From Metapseudomonas boanensis (GTDB lineage Bacteria; Pseudomonadota; Gammaproteobacteria; Pseudomonadales; Pseudomonadaceae), in assembly GCF_018704125.1 (NCBI RefSeq), contig NZ_JAGTIS010000006.1, forward strand, positions 241,795 to 305,794: a DNA stretch of 64,000 nucleotides, given 5' to 3'. Every line of letters begins with the position of its first letter. The first letter of the stretch is position 1. The translations under genes were made by a program, and so were the position numbers. Of this stretch, positions 18,802 through 27,547 are shown in pieces. The notes beneath the pieces are model-generated. The model was not told the origin of the DNA and ran no database searches. It was given only the letters and a program-made list of their open reading frames with translations.

Positions 18802-19473
18802 ATGCGCGATTATCGTTGGTTGCACGAGTACTGCCTGAACCGATTCGGTTCGGCTAAGGCGCTGGAGGCACGGCTGCCGCAGCCGCGCACGGATGCCGAG
18901 CTGCGTCAGCTGCCTGACGACCGCTACCTGTCGCTGATCGCGCTGCGTGTATTTCGTGCCGGCCTCAAGCACAGCCTGGTGGACGCCAAGTGGCCGGCGT
19001 TCGAAGAGGTGTTCTTCGGCTTCGATCCGGAGAAAGTGGTGCTGATGGGTGCCGAGCATCTTGAGCGGCTGATGCAGGATGCCCGACTTATCCGCCATCT
19101 CGGCAAGCTCAAGAGTGTGCCGCGCAATGCCCAGTTCGTCCTCGACGTGGAGCGGGAGAAGGGCAGTTTCGGCGCGCTGATCGCCGATTGGCCGGTGACC
19201 GATATCGTTGGGCTCTGGAAGTACCTGGCTAAACACGGCCACCAGTTGGGCGGTCTGTCTGCGCCGCGTTTCCTTCGCATGGTGGGTAAGGATACCTTCA
19301 TCCCCACCGACGACATGGTCGCCGCCCTCAAGGCCCAGGACGTCATCGACAAGGCACCCACCAGCCAGAAGGACCTGGCCCAGGTCCAGGCCGCTTTCAA
19401 GCAGTGGCATGCGGAAAGCGGTCGGCCCTTGTGCCAGCTTTCGGTGATGCTGGCGCATACGGTCAATCACTAG
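18802..19473 (+). CDS. DNA-3-methyladenine glycosylase I family protein
   Basis: A 223-residue protein of the Tag/adenine glycosylase family, which excises 3-methyladenine from alkylated DNA. Features: the N-terminal RWLHEYCLNRFG, repeated helical segments (DDRYLSLIALRVFRAGLKHSLVDAKWPAFEEVFFGFDPE) and GGLSAPRFLRMVGKDTFIP. It is a divergent, longer branch relative to E. coli Tag; the usual zinc-binding Cys/His pattern is not obvious, so activity is inferred from the family. Confidence 0.75.
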   Translation: MRDYRWLHEYCLNRFGSAKALEARLPQPRTDAELRQLPDDRYLSLIALRVFRAGLKHSLVDAKWPAFEEVFFGFDPEKVVLMGAEHLERLMQDARLIRHLGKLKSVPRNAQFVLDVEREKGSFGALIADWPVTDIVGLWKYLAKHGHQLGGLSAPRFLRMVGKDTFIPTDDMVAALKAQDVIDKAPTSQKDLAQVQAAFKQWHAESGRPLCQLSVMLAHTVNH

Positions 19474-19501
19474 CATTTCGAGTAGCGGTGGGGGAGTGAC
19501 G

Positions 19502-20269
19502 ATGGAGAGTGAACTGCTGCGCGTCGCCAAGGTGCTGAAGCAGGCCCGGCGCATCCTGATCATCACTGGCGCCGGCCTCTCCGCGGATTCGGGCCTGCCA
19601 ACCTACCGTGGCCTGGGTGGTCTCTACAACGGCATGACGGAGGAGGGGCTACCCATCGAGTCGGCCTTGTCCGGCCCCATGCTGCAACGCAATCCGGCGC
19701 TCTGCTGGAAGTACCTCGCCCAATTGGGGCGCGCTTGCCTGAGCGCTCGCCCCAATGCCGGGCATGAGGCCATTGCCGAGCTGCAGCGAATCAAGCCCGA
19801 GTGCTGGGTGCTGACGCAGAATATCGACGGTTACCACCGGCAGGCGGGGTCGCCGCCGGAGCGCCTGATCGAGATCCATGGCGAGATTTCGCCGCTGTAT
19901 TGCCAGTCCTGTGGCGCGGAAAGCGTCGAACTGTCGCAGCATCTGGCAGGAGAATTGCCTCCCAGATGCAATGAATGTGGTGGTATCCTCCGTCCGCCCG
20001 TGGTGCTGTTCGAGGAATCGCTCCCAGAGCAAGCCATCGATACGCTCTACGCCGAGCTGCGCAAGGGATTCGATGCGGTGATCTCGGTGGGGACCACGGC
20101 GAGCTTTCCCTACATCATCGAACCGGTTGTCCGCACCCGCCAGGCAGGCGGTTTCACCGTGGAAATCAACCCGTCCAGTACCGATCTGACCCCAATCGTC
20201 GATGTGCATCTCAAGGGGAAGGCCTTAGATGTTCTGCAGGGACTGATAAGTCACATTTCTGGCGATTAA
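19502..20269 (+). CDS. Sir2-family NAD-dependent protein deacetylase
   Basis: A 255-residue sirtuin. The NAD-binding ITGAGLSADSGLPTYRG, TQNIDGYHRQAG, catalytic His in EIHGEIS, and a four-cysteine zinc site (CQSCG ... CNECGG) are all present, as is the C-terminal VEINPS. Start at ATG 19502 with GGGGGAG upstream. Partner proteins are unknown. Not to be confused with the cobalamin cobB below, although sirtuins are also sometimes named cobB. Confidence 0.93.
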   Translation: MESELLRVAKVLKQARRILIITGAGLSADSGLPTYRGLGGLYNGMTEEGLPIESALSGPMLQRNPALCWKYLAQLGRACLSARPNAGHEAIAELQRIKPECWVLTQNIDGYHRQAGSPPERLIEIHGEISPLYCQSCGAESVELSQHLAGELPPRCNECGGILRPPVVLFEESLPEQAIDTLYAELRKGFDAVISVGTTASFPYIIEPVVRTRQAGGFTVEINPSSTDLTPIVDVHLKGKALDVLQGLISHISGD

Positions 20270-20339
20270 ATTTGCAAATCAAGTTGATAGAGGGCATAGT
20301 CGCGCCTTCTTTATCAACATCACCGACACGGTCGTGCCC

Positions 20340-20945
20340 ATGCTGAATCGCTTCGCACCCCTCGTGCCCCTTACCTTCGCTCTGTTCCTCGCTGCTTGTG
20401 CAGGCCATGTACAGCAGCCGCAGCCGCAACAGCCCATTGCTGACGGCGCCCCGGATTCCCTGCTCAACGAGCCCTCCGCCCGCGACCTCGCGGACTTGAC
20501 CGATGATCAGCCGTACCAGATGCCGTCCCTGTCTGATGGCCTGCTCGAACGTGGTTTCGAACTGGTGGGTACGCCTTATCGTTTCGGTGGCCGCTCGCTG
20601 AAGACTGGTTTTGACTGCAGTGGCTTCGTTGGTTACCTGTTCAAGGAAGAGGCCGGCATCCAGCTGCCGCGTTCCACCCGTGAAATGATCAACCTGAATG
20701 CCCCGGTGATCGCCCGCAACGAGCTGCAGCCCGGCGACATCGTGTTCTTCAACAACCGTGGCCGCGGCCGCGTCAGCCATGCCGGCATCTATATCGGCGA
20801 TGATCAGTTCATTCATTCTTCCAGCAGCCGCAGCGGCGGCGTGCGCGTCGACAGCCTCGATGACCGCTACTGGAAAGCCAGCTACATAGAAGCCAAGCGC
20901 GTCCTGGCGATGAATACTCCGGCGCATCATCCTCTGCACCGTTGA
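20340..20945 (+). CDS. NlpC/P60 lipoprotein, probable cell-wall endopeptidase (copy 1)
   Basis: A 201-residue lipoprotein: signal peptide with lipobox LAAC, a low-complexity Gln/Pro linker, then an NlpC/P60 domain (GTPYRFGGRSLKTGFDCSGFV with catalytic Cys, and RVSHAGIYIGDDQFIH with catalytic His). Family members such as MepS cleave peptide cross-links in peptidoglycan. The ATG at 20340 has no clear ribosome binding site; the leader contains a GTTGATA/TATCAAC inverted repeat (20283-20318). A paralogue follows in tandem. Confidence 0.92.
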   Translation: MLNRFAPLVPLTFALFLAACAGHVQQPQPQQPIADGAPDSLLNEPSARDLADLTDDQPYQMPSLSDGLLERGFELVGTPYRFGGRSLKTGFDCSGFVGYLFKEEAGIQLPRSTREMINLNAPVIARNELQPGDIVFFNNRGRGRVSHAGIYIGDDQFIHSSSSRSGGVRVDSLDDRYWKASYIEAKRVLAMNTPAHHPLHR

Positions 20946-20959
20946 TCCTGTCCCATGCC

Positions 20960-20983
20960 GATGCCGCCCCCAGGGGCGGCATC
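20960..20983 (+). terminator. Hairpin after the first NlpC/P60 gene
   Basis: GATGCCGCCCC-CA-GGGGCGGCATC, a stable hairpin followed by a broken T tract (GTCGTTTTC), 15 bases past the stop. Likely a terminator or transcript-end stabiliser. Confidence 0.6.
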
Positions 20984-21074
20984 GTCGTTTTCGGCCCCTG
21001 CATAACTTTCCTGACGGTAATGCAGCTTTTGCTTGCAATATCATTGTGAGATCAGCAAATTAGCGAGTATTCCT

Positions 21075-21092
21075 CAAGTCAGGACTGACTTG
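21075..21092 (+). promoter_or_regulatory. Palindrome enclosing the second NlpC/P60 ribosome binding site
   Basis: CAAGTCA-GGAC-TGACTTG is a perfect 7-bp inverted repeat whose loop carries the only Shine-Dalgarno-like bases (AGGA), 10 bases before the ATG at 21095. In RNA this hairpin could limit initiation; as DNA it could be an operator. Confidence 0.45.
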
Positions 21093-21094
21093 CC

Positions 21095-21619
21095 ATGCGC
21101 GCACTGGATCGCTTCGTCATTCTTGCCCTGGCCTCGCTGCTCGCTGCCTGTGCGAGCAAAGCGCCGCCTCCGCCGCAACCCGTCATCACTGCTTCAGTCC
21201 AGCAGTTCTCGCCCGTAGCCGAGGACGTGCTGTTTCGTGCCCTGGGCCTGGTCGGCACGCCGTATCGCTGGGGCGGTAATACGCCGGACAGCGGCTTCGA
21301 TTGCAGCGGACTGATCGGTTTTGTCTATCGCGATGCTGCTGGCATCAGCCTGCCGCGCTCCACTCGCGAGATGATCGTGATGCGTGGGCCCAATGTCGGC
21401 ATCTCCGCACTGCAGACGGGTGACCTGGTGTTCTTCGCCACCAATGGCGGTGGCCAAGTCAGTCATGCGGGCATCTATGTCGGTGAAGGCCGTTTCGTGC
21501 ATGCGCCGTCCAGTGGCGGAACGGTGCGTCTGGACAGCCTGTCCAACAGCTACTGGCAAAGAAGCTACCTGAACGCCAAGCGCGTATTGTTTGATCCGAG
21601 CCTCGCCCGTACGCCCTGA
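21095..21619 (+). CDS. NlpC/P60 lipoprotein, probable cell-wall endopeptidase (copy 2)
   Basis: A 174-residue paralogue of the preceding gene: lipobox LAAC, proline-rich linker (APPPPQP), GTPYRWGGNTPDSGFDCSGLIGFVY with catalytic Cys and GQVSHAGIYVGEGRFVH with catalytic His. It is shorter in the linker. The pair lies on one strand with 150 bases between, which includes a hairpin, so the two may be regulated separately. Confidence 0.92.
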   Translation: MRALDRFVILALASLLAACASKAPPPPQPVITASVQQFSPVAEDVLFRALGLVGTPYRWGGNTPDSGFDCSGLIGFVYRDAAGISLPRSTREMIVMRGPNVGISALQTGDLVFFATNGGGQVSHAGIYVGEGRFVHAPSSGGTVRLDSLSNSYWQRSYLNAKRVLFDPSLARTP

Positions 21620-21627
21620 GAATTCCC

Positions 21628-22278
21628 ATGACCAACCGCACACTGAACCTCGACGACGCCCTCTACGGCTACCTGCTCGATGTGTCGCTGCGGGAAACAC
21701 CGTTACTCGCTCGCCTTCGTGCGGAAACCGCCGCCATGCCCATGGCGCGTTGGCAGATCGCGCCGGAGCAGGGGCAGTTCATGGCCTTGCTGGTCAAGCT
21801 GACCGGTGCCCGGCGGTTGCTCGAAGTCGGCACCTTCACCGGCTACAGCGCCCTGTGCATGGCGGCTGAGCTGCCCGAAGGAGGGAGCATCCTCTGCTGC
21901 GACCTGCCGGGCGATTACAACGCCATTGCTCGCCGTTACTGGCAGGAGGCCGGGCTGGCTGATCGTGTTGACCTGCGCCTGGCGCCGGCCCTGGAAACCC
22001 TGGCGAACCTGGAGGAGGGTAGCTTCGACCTGATCTTCATCGACGCCGACAAGGCCAACTACCCGGCCTATCTGGAGCAAGCCCTGCGGCTGGTACGGAA
22101 GGGCGGCCTGATCCTCTTCGATAACGTGCTCTGGAGTGGTCGTGTGTTGGAGGCTGAGCCGGACAGTGCCGACACGCGGGCGATTCAGGCCTTGAACCGT
22201 GCGTTGAAAGACGATGTGCGCGTCGACCTGTCGCTCGTTCCCATCGGTGATGGGCTGACCCTCTGCCGCAAACGCTGA
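21628..22278 (+). CDS. SAM-dependent O-methyltransferase (family 3)
   Basis: A 216-residue class I methyltransferase of the catechol/caffeoyl-CoA O-methyltransferase type: SAM-binding LLEVGTFTGYSALCMA, metal/substrate loop FIDADKANYPAYLEQ and LILFDNVLWSGRV. These enzymes methylate catechol-like hydroxyls using a divalent metal; the substrate here is unknown. Starts 8 bases after the NlpC/P60 stop. Confidence 0.9.
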   Translation: MTNRTLNLDDALYGYLLDVSLRETPLLARLRAETAAMPMARWQIAPEQGQFMALLVKLTGARRLLEVGTFTGYSALCMAAELPEGGSILCCDLPGDYNAIARRYWQEAGLADRVDLRLAPALETLANLEEGSFDLIFIDADKANYPAYLEQALRLVRKGGLILFDNVLWSGRVLEAEPDSADTRAIQALNRALKDDVRVDLSLVPIGDGLTLCRKR

Positions 22279-22317
22279 CTTCCCCTCTCCCGGCTACGGG
22301 GGAGGTACCTGACGACC

Positions 22318-22638
22318 ATGCCAGAACCCATACGCCTGCCACCCCAACCGGATGCCTGCGAACTCTGCGGGCGCGCTGCAGCGTTGACTCGTCACCACCT
22401 GATTCCCAAGGCCCTGCACGACAAACCGTACGTGCAAAAGCGCTTCGACAAGGGTGAGCGCATCACCGCGACGCTCTGGGTCTGCCGGCCCTGCCACAAT
22501 CAGATCCACCGACTGTTCAGCGAGAAGGAGCTGGCCCTGACCTACAACAGCCGTGAAGCCCTGCTCGGTGATGCGCGCCTGCGCACCTTCGTCGAGTGGC
22601 TGGCGAGCAAGCCGGCAGGCTTCACACCAAGGCACTGA
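22318..22638 (+). CDS. Small HNH-like zinc-binding protein
   Basis: A 106-residue protein with CELCGRAAALTRHHLIPKALH and CRPCHNQIHRLFSEKEL: two CxxC pairs and the RHHLIPK His motif of HNH nuclease folds. Short stand-alone members are common in Pseudomonas and uncharacterised. Whether it cuts DNA is not known. Confidence 0.8.
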   Translation: MPEPIRLPPQPDACELCGRAAALTRHHLIPKALHDKPYVQKRFDKGERITATLWVCRPCHNQIHRLFSEKELALTYNSREALLGDARLRTFVEWLASKPAGFTPRH

Positions 22639-22689
22639 GCATGTGCTCGACGTTTGACGCTCGCCAGCCAACCCTCTAACCTTCGCGGC

Positions 22690-22875
22690 TTGCCTCAGGT
22701 GCCCTTTGTTCCGAAAGGGTGAAACAGGGAAGCCGGTCCATTCTTCGAAGAATCCGGCGCTGCCCCCGCAACGGTAGGCGAGTCAAGGTCCGCATCCACA
22801 GCCACTGTGCGCAGCATGGGAAGGCGCGGCCCGGGAGCCATGGCCCCACTCGCAAGCCCGGAGACCGGCCTGGTG
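22690..22875 (+). ncRNA. Cobalamin (AdoCbl) riboswitch
   Basis: The leader begins with CAGGTGCCCTTTG...AGGGTGAAACAGGGAAGCCGGT, has GCTGCCCCCGCAACGGTA in the middle and ends with the B12 box AGCCCGGAGACCGGCCTG. These conserved pieces in order identify a cobalamin riboswitch. It lies just upstream of the BtuB-type receptor and would shut down the locus when B12 is ample. Confidence 0.96.
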
Positions 22876-22953
22876 CAAGCAGGGCATGGCGGAGTGCGCT
22901 TCGCATGCAATACCCATAGATGTCGCGCGGGTGGCACGACGGAGATCCAGACC

Positions 22954-24825
22954 TTGATTCGCAAGCCTTCCTTCAGGCCGGCGGCCTTTGCGCTGCTTGG
23001 CAGTTCCTGTATTTCCCCTTTCCTGGCGGCTGAGCCGCTGACCCTCGACGAGCAGGTGATTACCGCCACTCGAAGTGAGCAGCCGGTGCGCGCCAGCTTG
23101 GCTCCGACCACCGTGATCGAGCGCGAAGAGATCGAGCGCACTCAGGCCCGTTCGGTGCCCGAACTGCTGAAAAAGGTCCCCGGCGTCTCGGTGAGCAACA
23201 ACGGTGGCCCCGGCAAGAACACCACGGTTTTCTTGCGTGGCAGTGAGTCCGATCATGTGCTGGTGCTGATCGATGGCATCAAGGTGGGGTCCGTCAGCGC
23301 CGGCCTTACGGCCTTCCAGGACCTCCCGGTTGAACTGATCGAGCGCATCGAAGTGGTTCGAGGGCCGCGTTCCAGCCTGTACGGCTCCGAAGCCATCGGT
23401 GGTGTGATCCAGATCTTTACCCGCAAAGGCGACAAGCAGGGTCTCAAGCCCTGGTTCTCCGCCGGTTACGGCACCCATGACAACCGCGAAGGCGGCGCTG
23501 GATTGTCGGGTGGCGATGGCAAGGGCTGGTTCAGTCTTGGCGTCAGCAGCCAGGACACCGACGGCATCAACTCCCGCCGGCAGGGAAGTGCCTACTACGA
23601 AACGGATGCCGACGGCTACCGCAACCATTCCGGCTCCCTGCGCGCCGGTTACCAGTTCGACAACGGCCTGGAGCTGGACGGCACCCTGATGCAGGCCCGT
23701 GGCCATAACGACTATGACGATATCGACACCTCCGGCTTCCTGCACCCTGCTGGTGGGCACAATGCCAACGCCGATAACCGCCAGGAACTGGCGGGTGGCC
23801 GAGCGCGCTTCAGCCCTCTAGATCCCTGGAAAGTGACGCTCCAGGCCGGGCGTAGCGAGGACAAGGCAAAGAGTTGGGTTGACGGCGCATTCGACGCACG
23901 TTTCGACTCTCAGCGCGACAGTGCATCCTGGCTCAACGACCTGACTCTCGCCGAGGGTCATGTGCTGACCCTGGGCTATGACTGGCAGCAGGACGAGGTC
24001 AGCAGTTCGACGGTCTTCGACAAGGACGCCCGCATCAATGAGGGCTGGTTCGCCCAGTACATCGGCGAAGCCGGTCGACAGGACTGGCAGCTCAGCCTGC
24101 GTCGTGACGACAACGAGCAATTCGGTAACCACGACACCGGCAGCGCCGCCTGGGGCTATGCACTCACCGATGAGCTGCGCTTCAGCCTGAGCTACGGCAC
24201 AGCCTTCAAGGCGCCAAGCTTCAACGAGCTGTATTTCCCTGGCTACGGCAACCCGGGCCTCGATGCGGAGACCTCGGAGAGCTTCGAGGTCGGCCTCAGT
24301 GGCATGCATGACTGGGGCCATTGGTCCGTCAATGCGTTCCGCACGAATGTAGATGACCTTATTGCCTTTGACTCGACCATCGGCGTGTGGGGCGGCCCGA
24401 ACAACATCGGCAAGGCGCGCATCGATGGCCTGGAGTTGGTGCTGGGCAGCCAGTGGTTGGGTTGGGACTGGAATGCCAACGCCAGCTTCCTGGATGGCGA
24501 GAATCGTGGCGATGATGCCAATCGTGGCAACGAGTTGCCCCGGCGTGCGCGGCAGGTCTTCAACCTCGACGTTGACCGTCGGTTCGGCCAGATAGGGCTC
24601 GGGGCGACGGTGCATGCCGAAGGGCGCCGTTATGACGACCTGGCCAACACCGAGCGTATGGCTGGCTACGCCACCCTGGACCTGCGCGGCGAATACTGGT
24701 TGACCGAGGAGTGGCGCTTGCAGGCCCGCGTCACCAACCTGTTCGATGCGGACTACGAAACAGCCCTGGACTATAACGAGCCGGGGCAGGCGGTTTTCTT
24801 CAGCGTGCGCTACCAGGCGCTCTAA
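22954..24825 (+). CDS. btuB: TonB-dependent vitamin B12 receptor (BtuB-type)
   Basis: Outer-membrane receptor of 623 residues. After a signal peptide (ending near LAAE) come a TonB box (LDEQVITATR), a plug domain (TVFLRGSESDHVLVLIDGIKVGS, VPVELIERIEVVRGPRSSLYGSEAIGGVI) and a barrel ending DYETALDYNEPGQAVFFSVRYQAL, as in BtuB. Start is set at TTG 22954, where GGAGA lies 8 bases upstream; earlier ATG frames would translate the riboswitch. Controlled by that riboswitch; first gene of the cobalamin locus. Confidence 0.93.
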   Translation: MIRKPSFRPAAFALLGSSCISPFLAAEPLTLDEQVITATRSEQPVRASLAPTTVIEREEIERTQARSVPELLKKVPGVSVSNNGGPGKNTTVFLRGSESDHVLVLIDGIKVGSVSAGLTAFQDLPVELIERIEVVRGPRSSLYGSEAIGGVIQIFTRKGDKQGLKPWFSAGYGTHDNREGGAGLSGGDGKGWFSLGVSSQDTDGINSRRQGSAYYETDADGYRNHSGSLRAGYQFDNGLELDGTLMQARGHNDYDDIDTSGFLHPAGGHNANADNRQELAGGRARFSPLDPWKVTLQAGRSEDKAKSWVDGAFDARFDSQRDSASWLNDLTLAEGHVLTLGYDWQQDEVSSSTVFDKDARINEGWFAQYIGEAGRQDWQLSLRRDDNEQFGNHDTGSAAWGYALTDELRFSLSYGTAFKAPSFNELYFPGYGNPGLDAETSESFEVGLSGMHDWGHWSVNAFRTNVDDLIAFDSTIGVWGGPNNIGKARIDGLELVLGSQWLGWDWNANASFLDGENRGDDANRGNELPRRARQVFNLDVDRRFGQIGLGATVHAEGRRYDDLANTERMAGYATLDLRGEYWLTEEWRLQARVTNLFDADYETALDYNEPGQAVFFSVRYQAL

Positions 24826-24848
24826 TCCCGAAATCAAAAGGCGAAACC

Positions 24849-25460
24849 ATGACTGAATCCGCTGAACGCGATGCCCGCCATCGCTCGCGCATGCAACGCA
24901 AGAAGGCGCTGATCGACGAGAAGATTGCCCAAGCCCAGGACGAGTATGGCCTGCTGCTGGTGCACACCGGCAACGGCAAGGGCAAGAGCAGCTCAGCCTT
25001 CGGCATGGTTGCCCGTGCCTTGGGCCACGGCATCAAGGTAGGCGTGGTGCAGTTCATCAAGGGCGGCATGTCCACGGGCGAGGAAGCCTTCTTCCGCCGC
25101 TTTCCGGAGGAAGTGAGCTACCACGTGATGGGGGAGGGCTACACCTGGGACACCCAGGACCGCCAGCGCGACATCGAGAAGGCCCAGCAGGCTTGGGCCG
25201 TGGCGCGCTCCTTGCTGGACGACCCGCAGATCGGCCTGCTGGTGCTGGACGAACTGAACATCGCCCTCAAGCATGGCTATCTTGAGCTCGATGCGGTACT
25301 CAAGGACATCGAGTCCCGCCCGGAGCACCAGCACGTCGTCGCCACCGGTCGTGGCGCCCCGCAGGAACTGATCGACGCAGCGGATACCGTTACCGAGATG
25401 AGTCTGGTGAAGCACGCCTTCAAGTCCGGGGTGAAAGCCCAGAAAGGAGTGGAGTTCTGA
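24849..25460 (+). CDS. cobO: Cob(I)yrinic acid a,c-diamide adenosyltransferase
   Basis: Transfers adenosyl from ATP to cobalt of corrinoids. The 203-residue CobO/BtuR-type enzyme has P-loop HTGNGKGKSSSAFG (about 39-52), GVVQFIKGG and LLVLDELNIALKHGYL. It lies 23 bases after btuB and is separated from cobB by repeat sequence, unlike the overlapping genes downstream. Confidence 0.97.
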   Translation: MTESAERDARHRSRMQRKKALIDEKIAQAQDEYGLLLVHTGNGKGKSSSAFGMVARALGHGIKVGVVQFIKGGMSTGEEAFFRRFPEEVSYHVMGEGYTWDTQDRQRDIEKAQQAWAVARSLLDDPQIGLLVLDELNIALKHGYLELDAVLKDIESRPEHQHVVATGRGAPQELIDAADTVTEMSLVKHAFKSGVKAQKGVEF

Positions 25461-25477
25461 TGGACGCTGCTTTTGTT

Positions 25478-25600
25478 CTTGCCTCCTCTCTCTTCGGGGA
25501 GAGGGCTGGGGATAGGGTGGCAAGAACGGCAGGAGACGGTATTCGTGTCTGACCCGGGATCCCACACCCCCGTCCCTCTTCCGAAGGGAGAGGAGAGACA
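25478..25600. repeat. CCTCTC/GAGAGG repeat cluster between cobO and cobB, reaching into cobB
   Basis: CTCTCTTCGGGGAGAG (left) and CCCTCTTCCGAAGGGAGAGG (right) are hairpins of the same family as the 12.3-kb element. The right one lies inside the assigned cobB reading frame and encodes part of its unusual N terminus. Confidence 0.65.
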
Positions 25601-26900
25601 AACTCTAGCCGAGCATCGGCGCTGCCCCGCGCTGCTGATTGCCGCGCCGGCCTCCGGCCAGGGCAAGACCACCGTCACCGCGGCCCTGGCGCGCCTGCAT
25701 GCCCGACAGGGCAAGCGCGTGCGGGTGTTCAAATGCGGGCCGGACTTCCTCGATCCAATGATCCTCGCCCGTGCCTCTGGCGCACCGGTCTACCAGCTCG
25801 ACCTGTGGATGGTGGGCGAGGCGGAAAGCCGCCGGCTGCTCTGGGAGGCGGCGGGTGAGGCCGACCTGATCCTGATCGAAGGCGTAATGGGGCTGTTCGA
25901 CGGCTCGCCTTCGGCCGCCGACCTGGCGCGGCGCTTCGCTGTGCCGGTGATGGCGGTCATCAATGGAGCCGCCATGGCCCAGACCTTTGGTGCCCTGGCC
26001 GTGGGCCTGGCGACCTATCAGCCGGACCTGCCGTTTTCCGGTGTACTGGGTAACCGCGTTGGTAGCCAGCGCCACAGTGACCTGATCCGCGACAGCCTGC
26101 CGGAGTGGATCCGCTGGTACGGCTCGCTGCCGCGCAGTGCTGATGTCGAGCTGCCGAGCCGGCATCTGGGCCTGGTGCAGGCCGAGGAGCTGGCAGACCT
26201 GGACGCGCGGCTGGATGCGGCCGCCGATGCGCTGGCGGCGTCAGCCTCCGTGGAGTTGCCACCTGCCGTCGAGTTCGCCGCGCCGCAAGGCGACGCGCTG
26301 GACCAGTGGCTGGGCGGGGTGCGAATCGGCGTAGCTCGTGACACCTCCTTTGCCTTCCTCTACCAGGCCAATCTCGACCTCTTGCAGCGCATGGGTGCCG
26401 AGCTGGTGTTCTTCTCCCCCTTGGCCGATACGCAGCTGCCGGACGTGAACAGTCTTTACCTGCCTGGAGGCTACCCCGAGCTGCACTTACCGCAGCTGGC
26501 CAGCAACCGGGCCATGGCCGAGGCCATCCGCGCCCACCACGCGGCGGGAAAACCGATCCTCGCCGAGTGCGGCGGCATGCTTTATCTGTTGGACGCCCTG
26601 ACTGAAGTCGAAGGCGAATCCGCCGAGTTGCTCGGCCTGCTGCCGGGGCAAGCGCGCATGCAGAAGCGCCTGGCAGCCCTGGCGTTGCAGGAAGCGGCCT
26701 TGCCGGAGGGGAATCTGCGCGGTCATACCTTCCACCACTCACTGCTGGAAACCACGCTGGAGCCGCTCGTTCGTGGCCTGTGCCCGAACGACAAGCCAGT
26801 GGCCGAATCGGTGTTCCGCATCGGCCGTCTGACGGCCTCCTACATCCACTTCTACCTGCCGTCTAACCCTCGGGCGGCTGCGGAGCTGTTCCGACCATGA
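25545..26900 (+). CDS. cobB: Cobyrinic acid a,c-diamide synthase
   Basis: Glutamine- and ATP-dependent amidation of corrin side chains a and c. Domain order: dethiobiotin-synthetase-like ATPase (LLIAAPASGQGKTTVTAAL, KCGPDFLDP, EGVMGLFDG) and class I-type amidotransferase (SLYLPGGYPELH; Cys in LAECGGMLYLLDAL; C-terminal His region HTFHHS and SYIHFYLP). Start chosen at GTG 25545, 10 bases after AGGAG; the resulting first 25 or so residues (SDPGSHTPVPLPKGEER...) are repeat-derived and not family-like, so the original start is probably lost. Ends in an ATGA overlap with bluB. Confidence 0.93.
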   Translation: MSDPGSHTPVPLPKGEERQTLAEHRRCPALLIAAPASGQGKTTVTAALARLHARQGKRVRVFKCGPDFLDPMILARASGAPVYQLDLWMVGEAESRRLLWEAAGEADLILIEGVMGLFDGSPSAADLARRFAVPVMAVINGAAMAQTFGALAVGLATYQPDLPFSGVLGNRVGSQRHSDLIRDSLPEWIRWYGSLPRSADVELPSRHLGLVQAEELADLDARLDAAADALAASASVELPPAVEFAAPQGDALDQWLGGVRIGVARDTSFAFLYQANLDLLQRMGAELVFFSPLADTQLPDVNSLYLPGGYPELHLPQLASNRAMAEAIRAHHAAGKPILAECGGMLYLLDALTEVEGESAELLGLLPGQARMQKRLAALALQEAALPEGNLRGHTFHHSLLETTLEPLVRGLCPNDKPVAESVFRIGRLTASYIHFYLPSNPRAAAELFRP

Positions 26901-27547
26901 GCGACCAAGGCTTCAGCCTCGAGGAGCGTGCGGCGGTCTACCGCGCCATTGCCGAGCGCCGTGACATGCGCCATTTCAGCGGTGGCAAGGTGGCGCCTGA
27001 GCTACTTGCCCGTGTGCTGGAAGCTGCGCACCAGGCGCCGAGCGTTGGGCTGATGCAGCCCTGGCGCTTTATCCGCATCAGTAGCCTGGAGTTGCGCGGG
27101 CACATCCATCACCTGGTGGAGGCGGAGCGGGTACGCACTGCCGAGGCACTGGGCGAGCGCTCGGATGAGTTCATGCGGCTGAAGGTCGAGGGCATTCGCG
27201 ACTGTGCGGAACTGCTGGTGGCTGCACTGATGGATGGCCGCGAGGCCCACGTGTTTGGCCGCCGTACTCTGCCGGAAATGGACTTGGCGTCGCTTTCCTG
27301 CGCGATCCAGAACCTCTGGCTGGCGGCCCGTGCCGAAGGTCTGGGCATGGGCTGGGTTTCACTGTTCGAGCCGCAGGCGCTGGCCGAGTTGCTGGGCATG
27401 CCGGAGGGCAGCAAGCCGGTTGCGGTGCTCTGCCTGGGACCGGTGACCGAGTTCTACCCGGCGCCCATGCTGGCGTTGGAGGGCTGGGCGCAGCCGCGCT
27501 CTTTGGGTGAGTTGGTATTCGACAATCAGTGGGGGCACCGCGAATGA
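26897..27547 (+). CDS. bluB: 5,6-dimethylbenzimidazole synthase BluB
   Basis: Oxygen-dependent conversion of reduced FMN into dimethylbenzimidazole, the lower ligand of B12. The 216-residue nitroreductase-fold protein has [26 protein letters not shown] and [16 protein letters not shown], typical of BluB. Its presence means this is the aerobic pathway with endogenous lower-ligand supply for CobT. Overlaps both neighbours by ATGA. Confidence 0.96.
   Translation: MSDQGFSLEERAAVYRAIAERRDMRHFSGGKVAPELLARVLEAAHQAPSVGLMQPWRFIRISSLELRGHIHHLVEAERVRTAEALGERSDEFMRLKVEGIRDCAELLVAALMDGREAHVFGRRTLPEMDLASLSCAIQNLWLAARAEGLGMGWVSLFEPQALAELLGMPEGSKPVAVLCLGPVTEFYPAPMLALEGWAQPRSLGELVFDNQWGHRE

Noticed and set aside
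22807..22953. Earlier ATG start for btuB
   Set aside because: It would translate the cobalamin riboswitch including its B12 box; TTG 22954 has a proper ribosome binding site.
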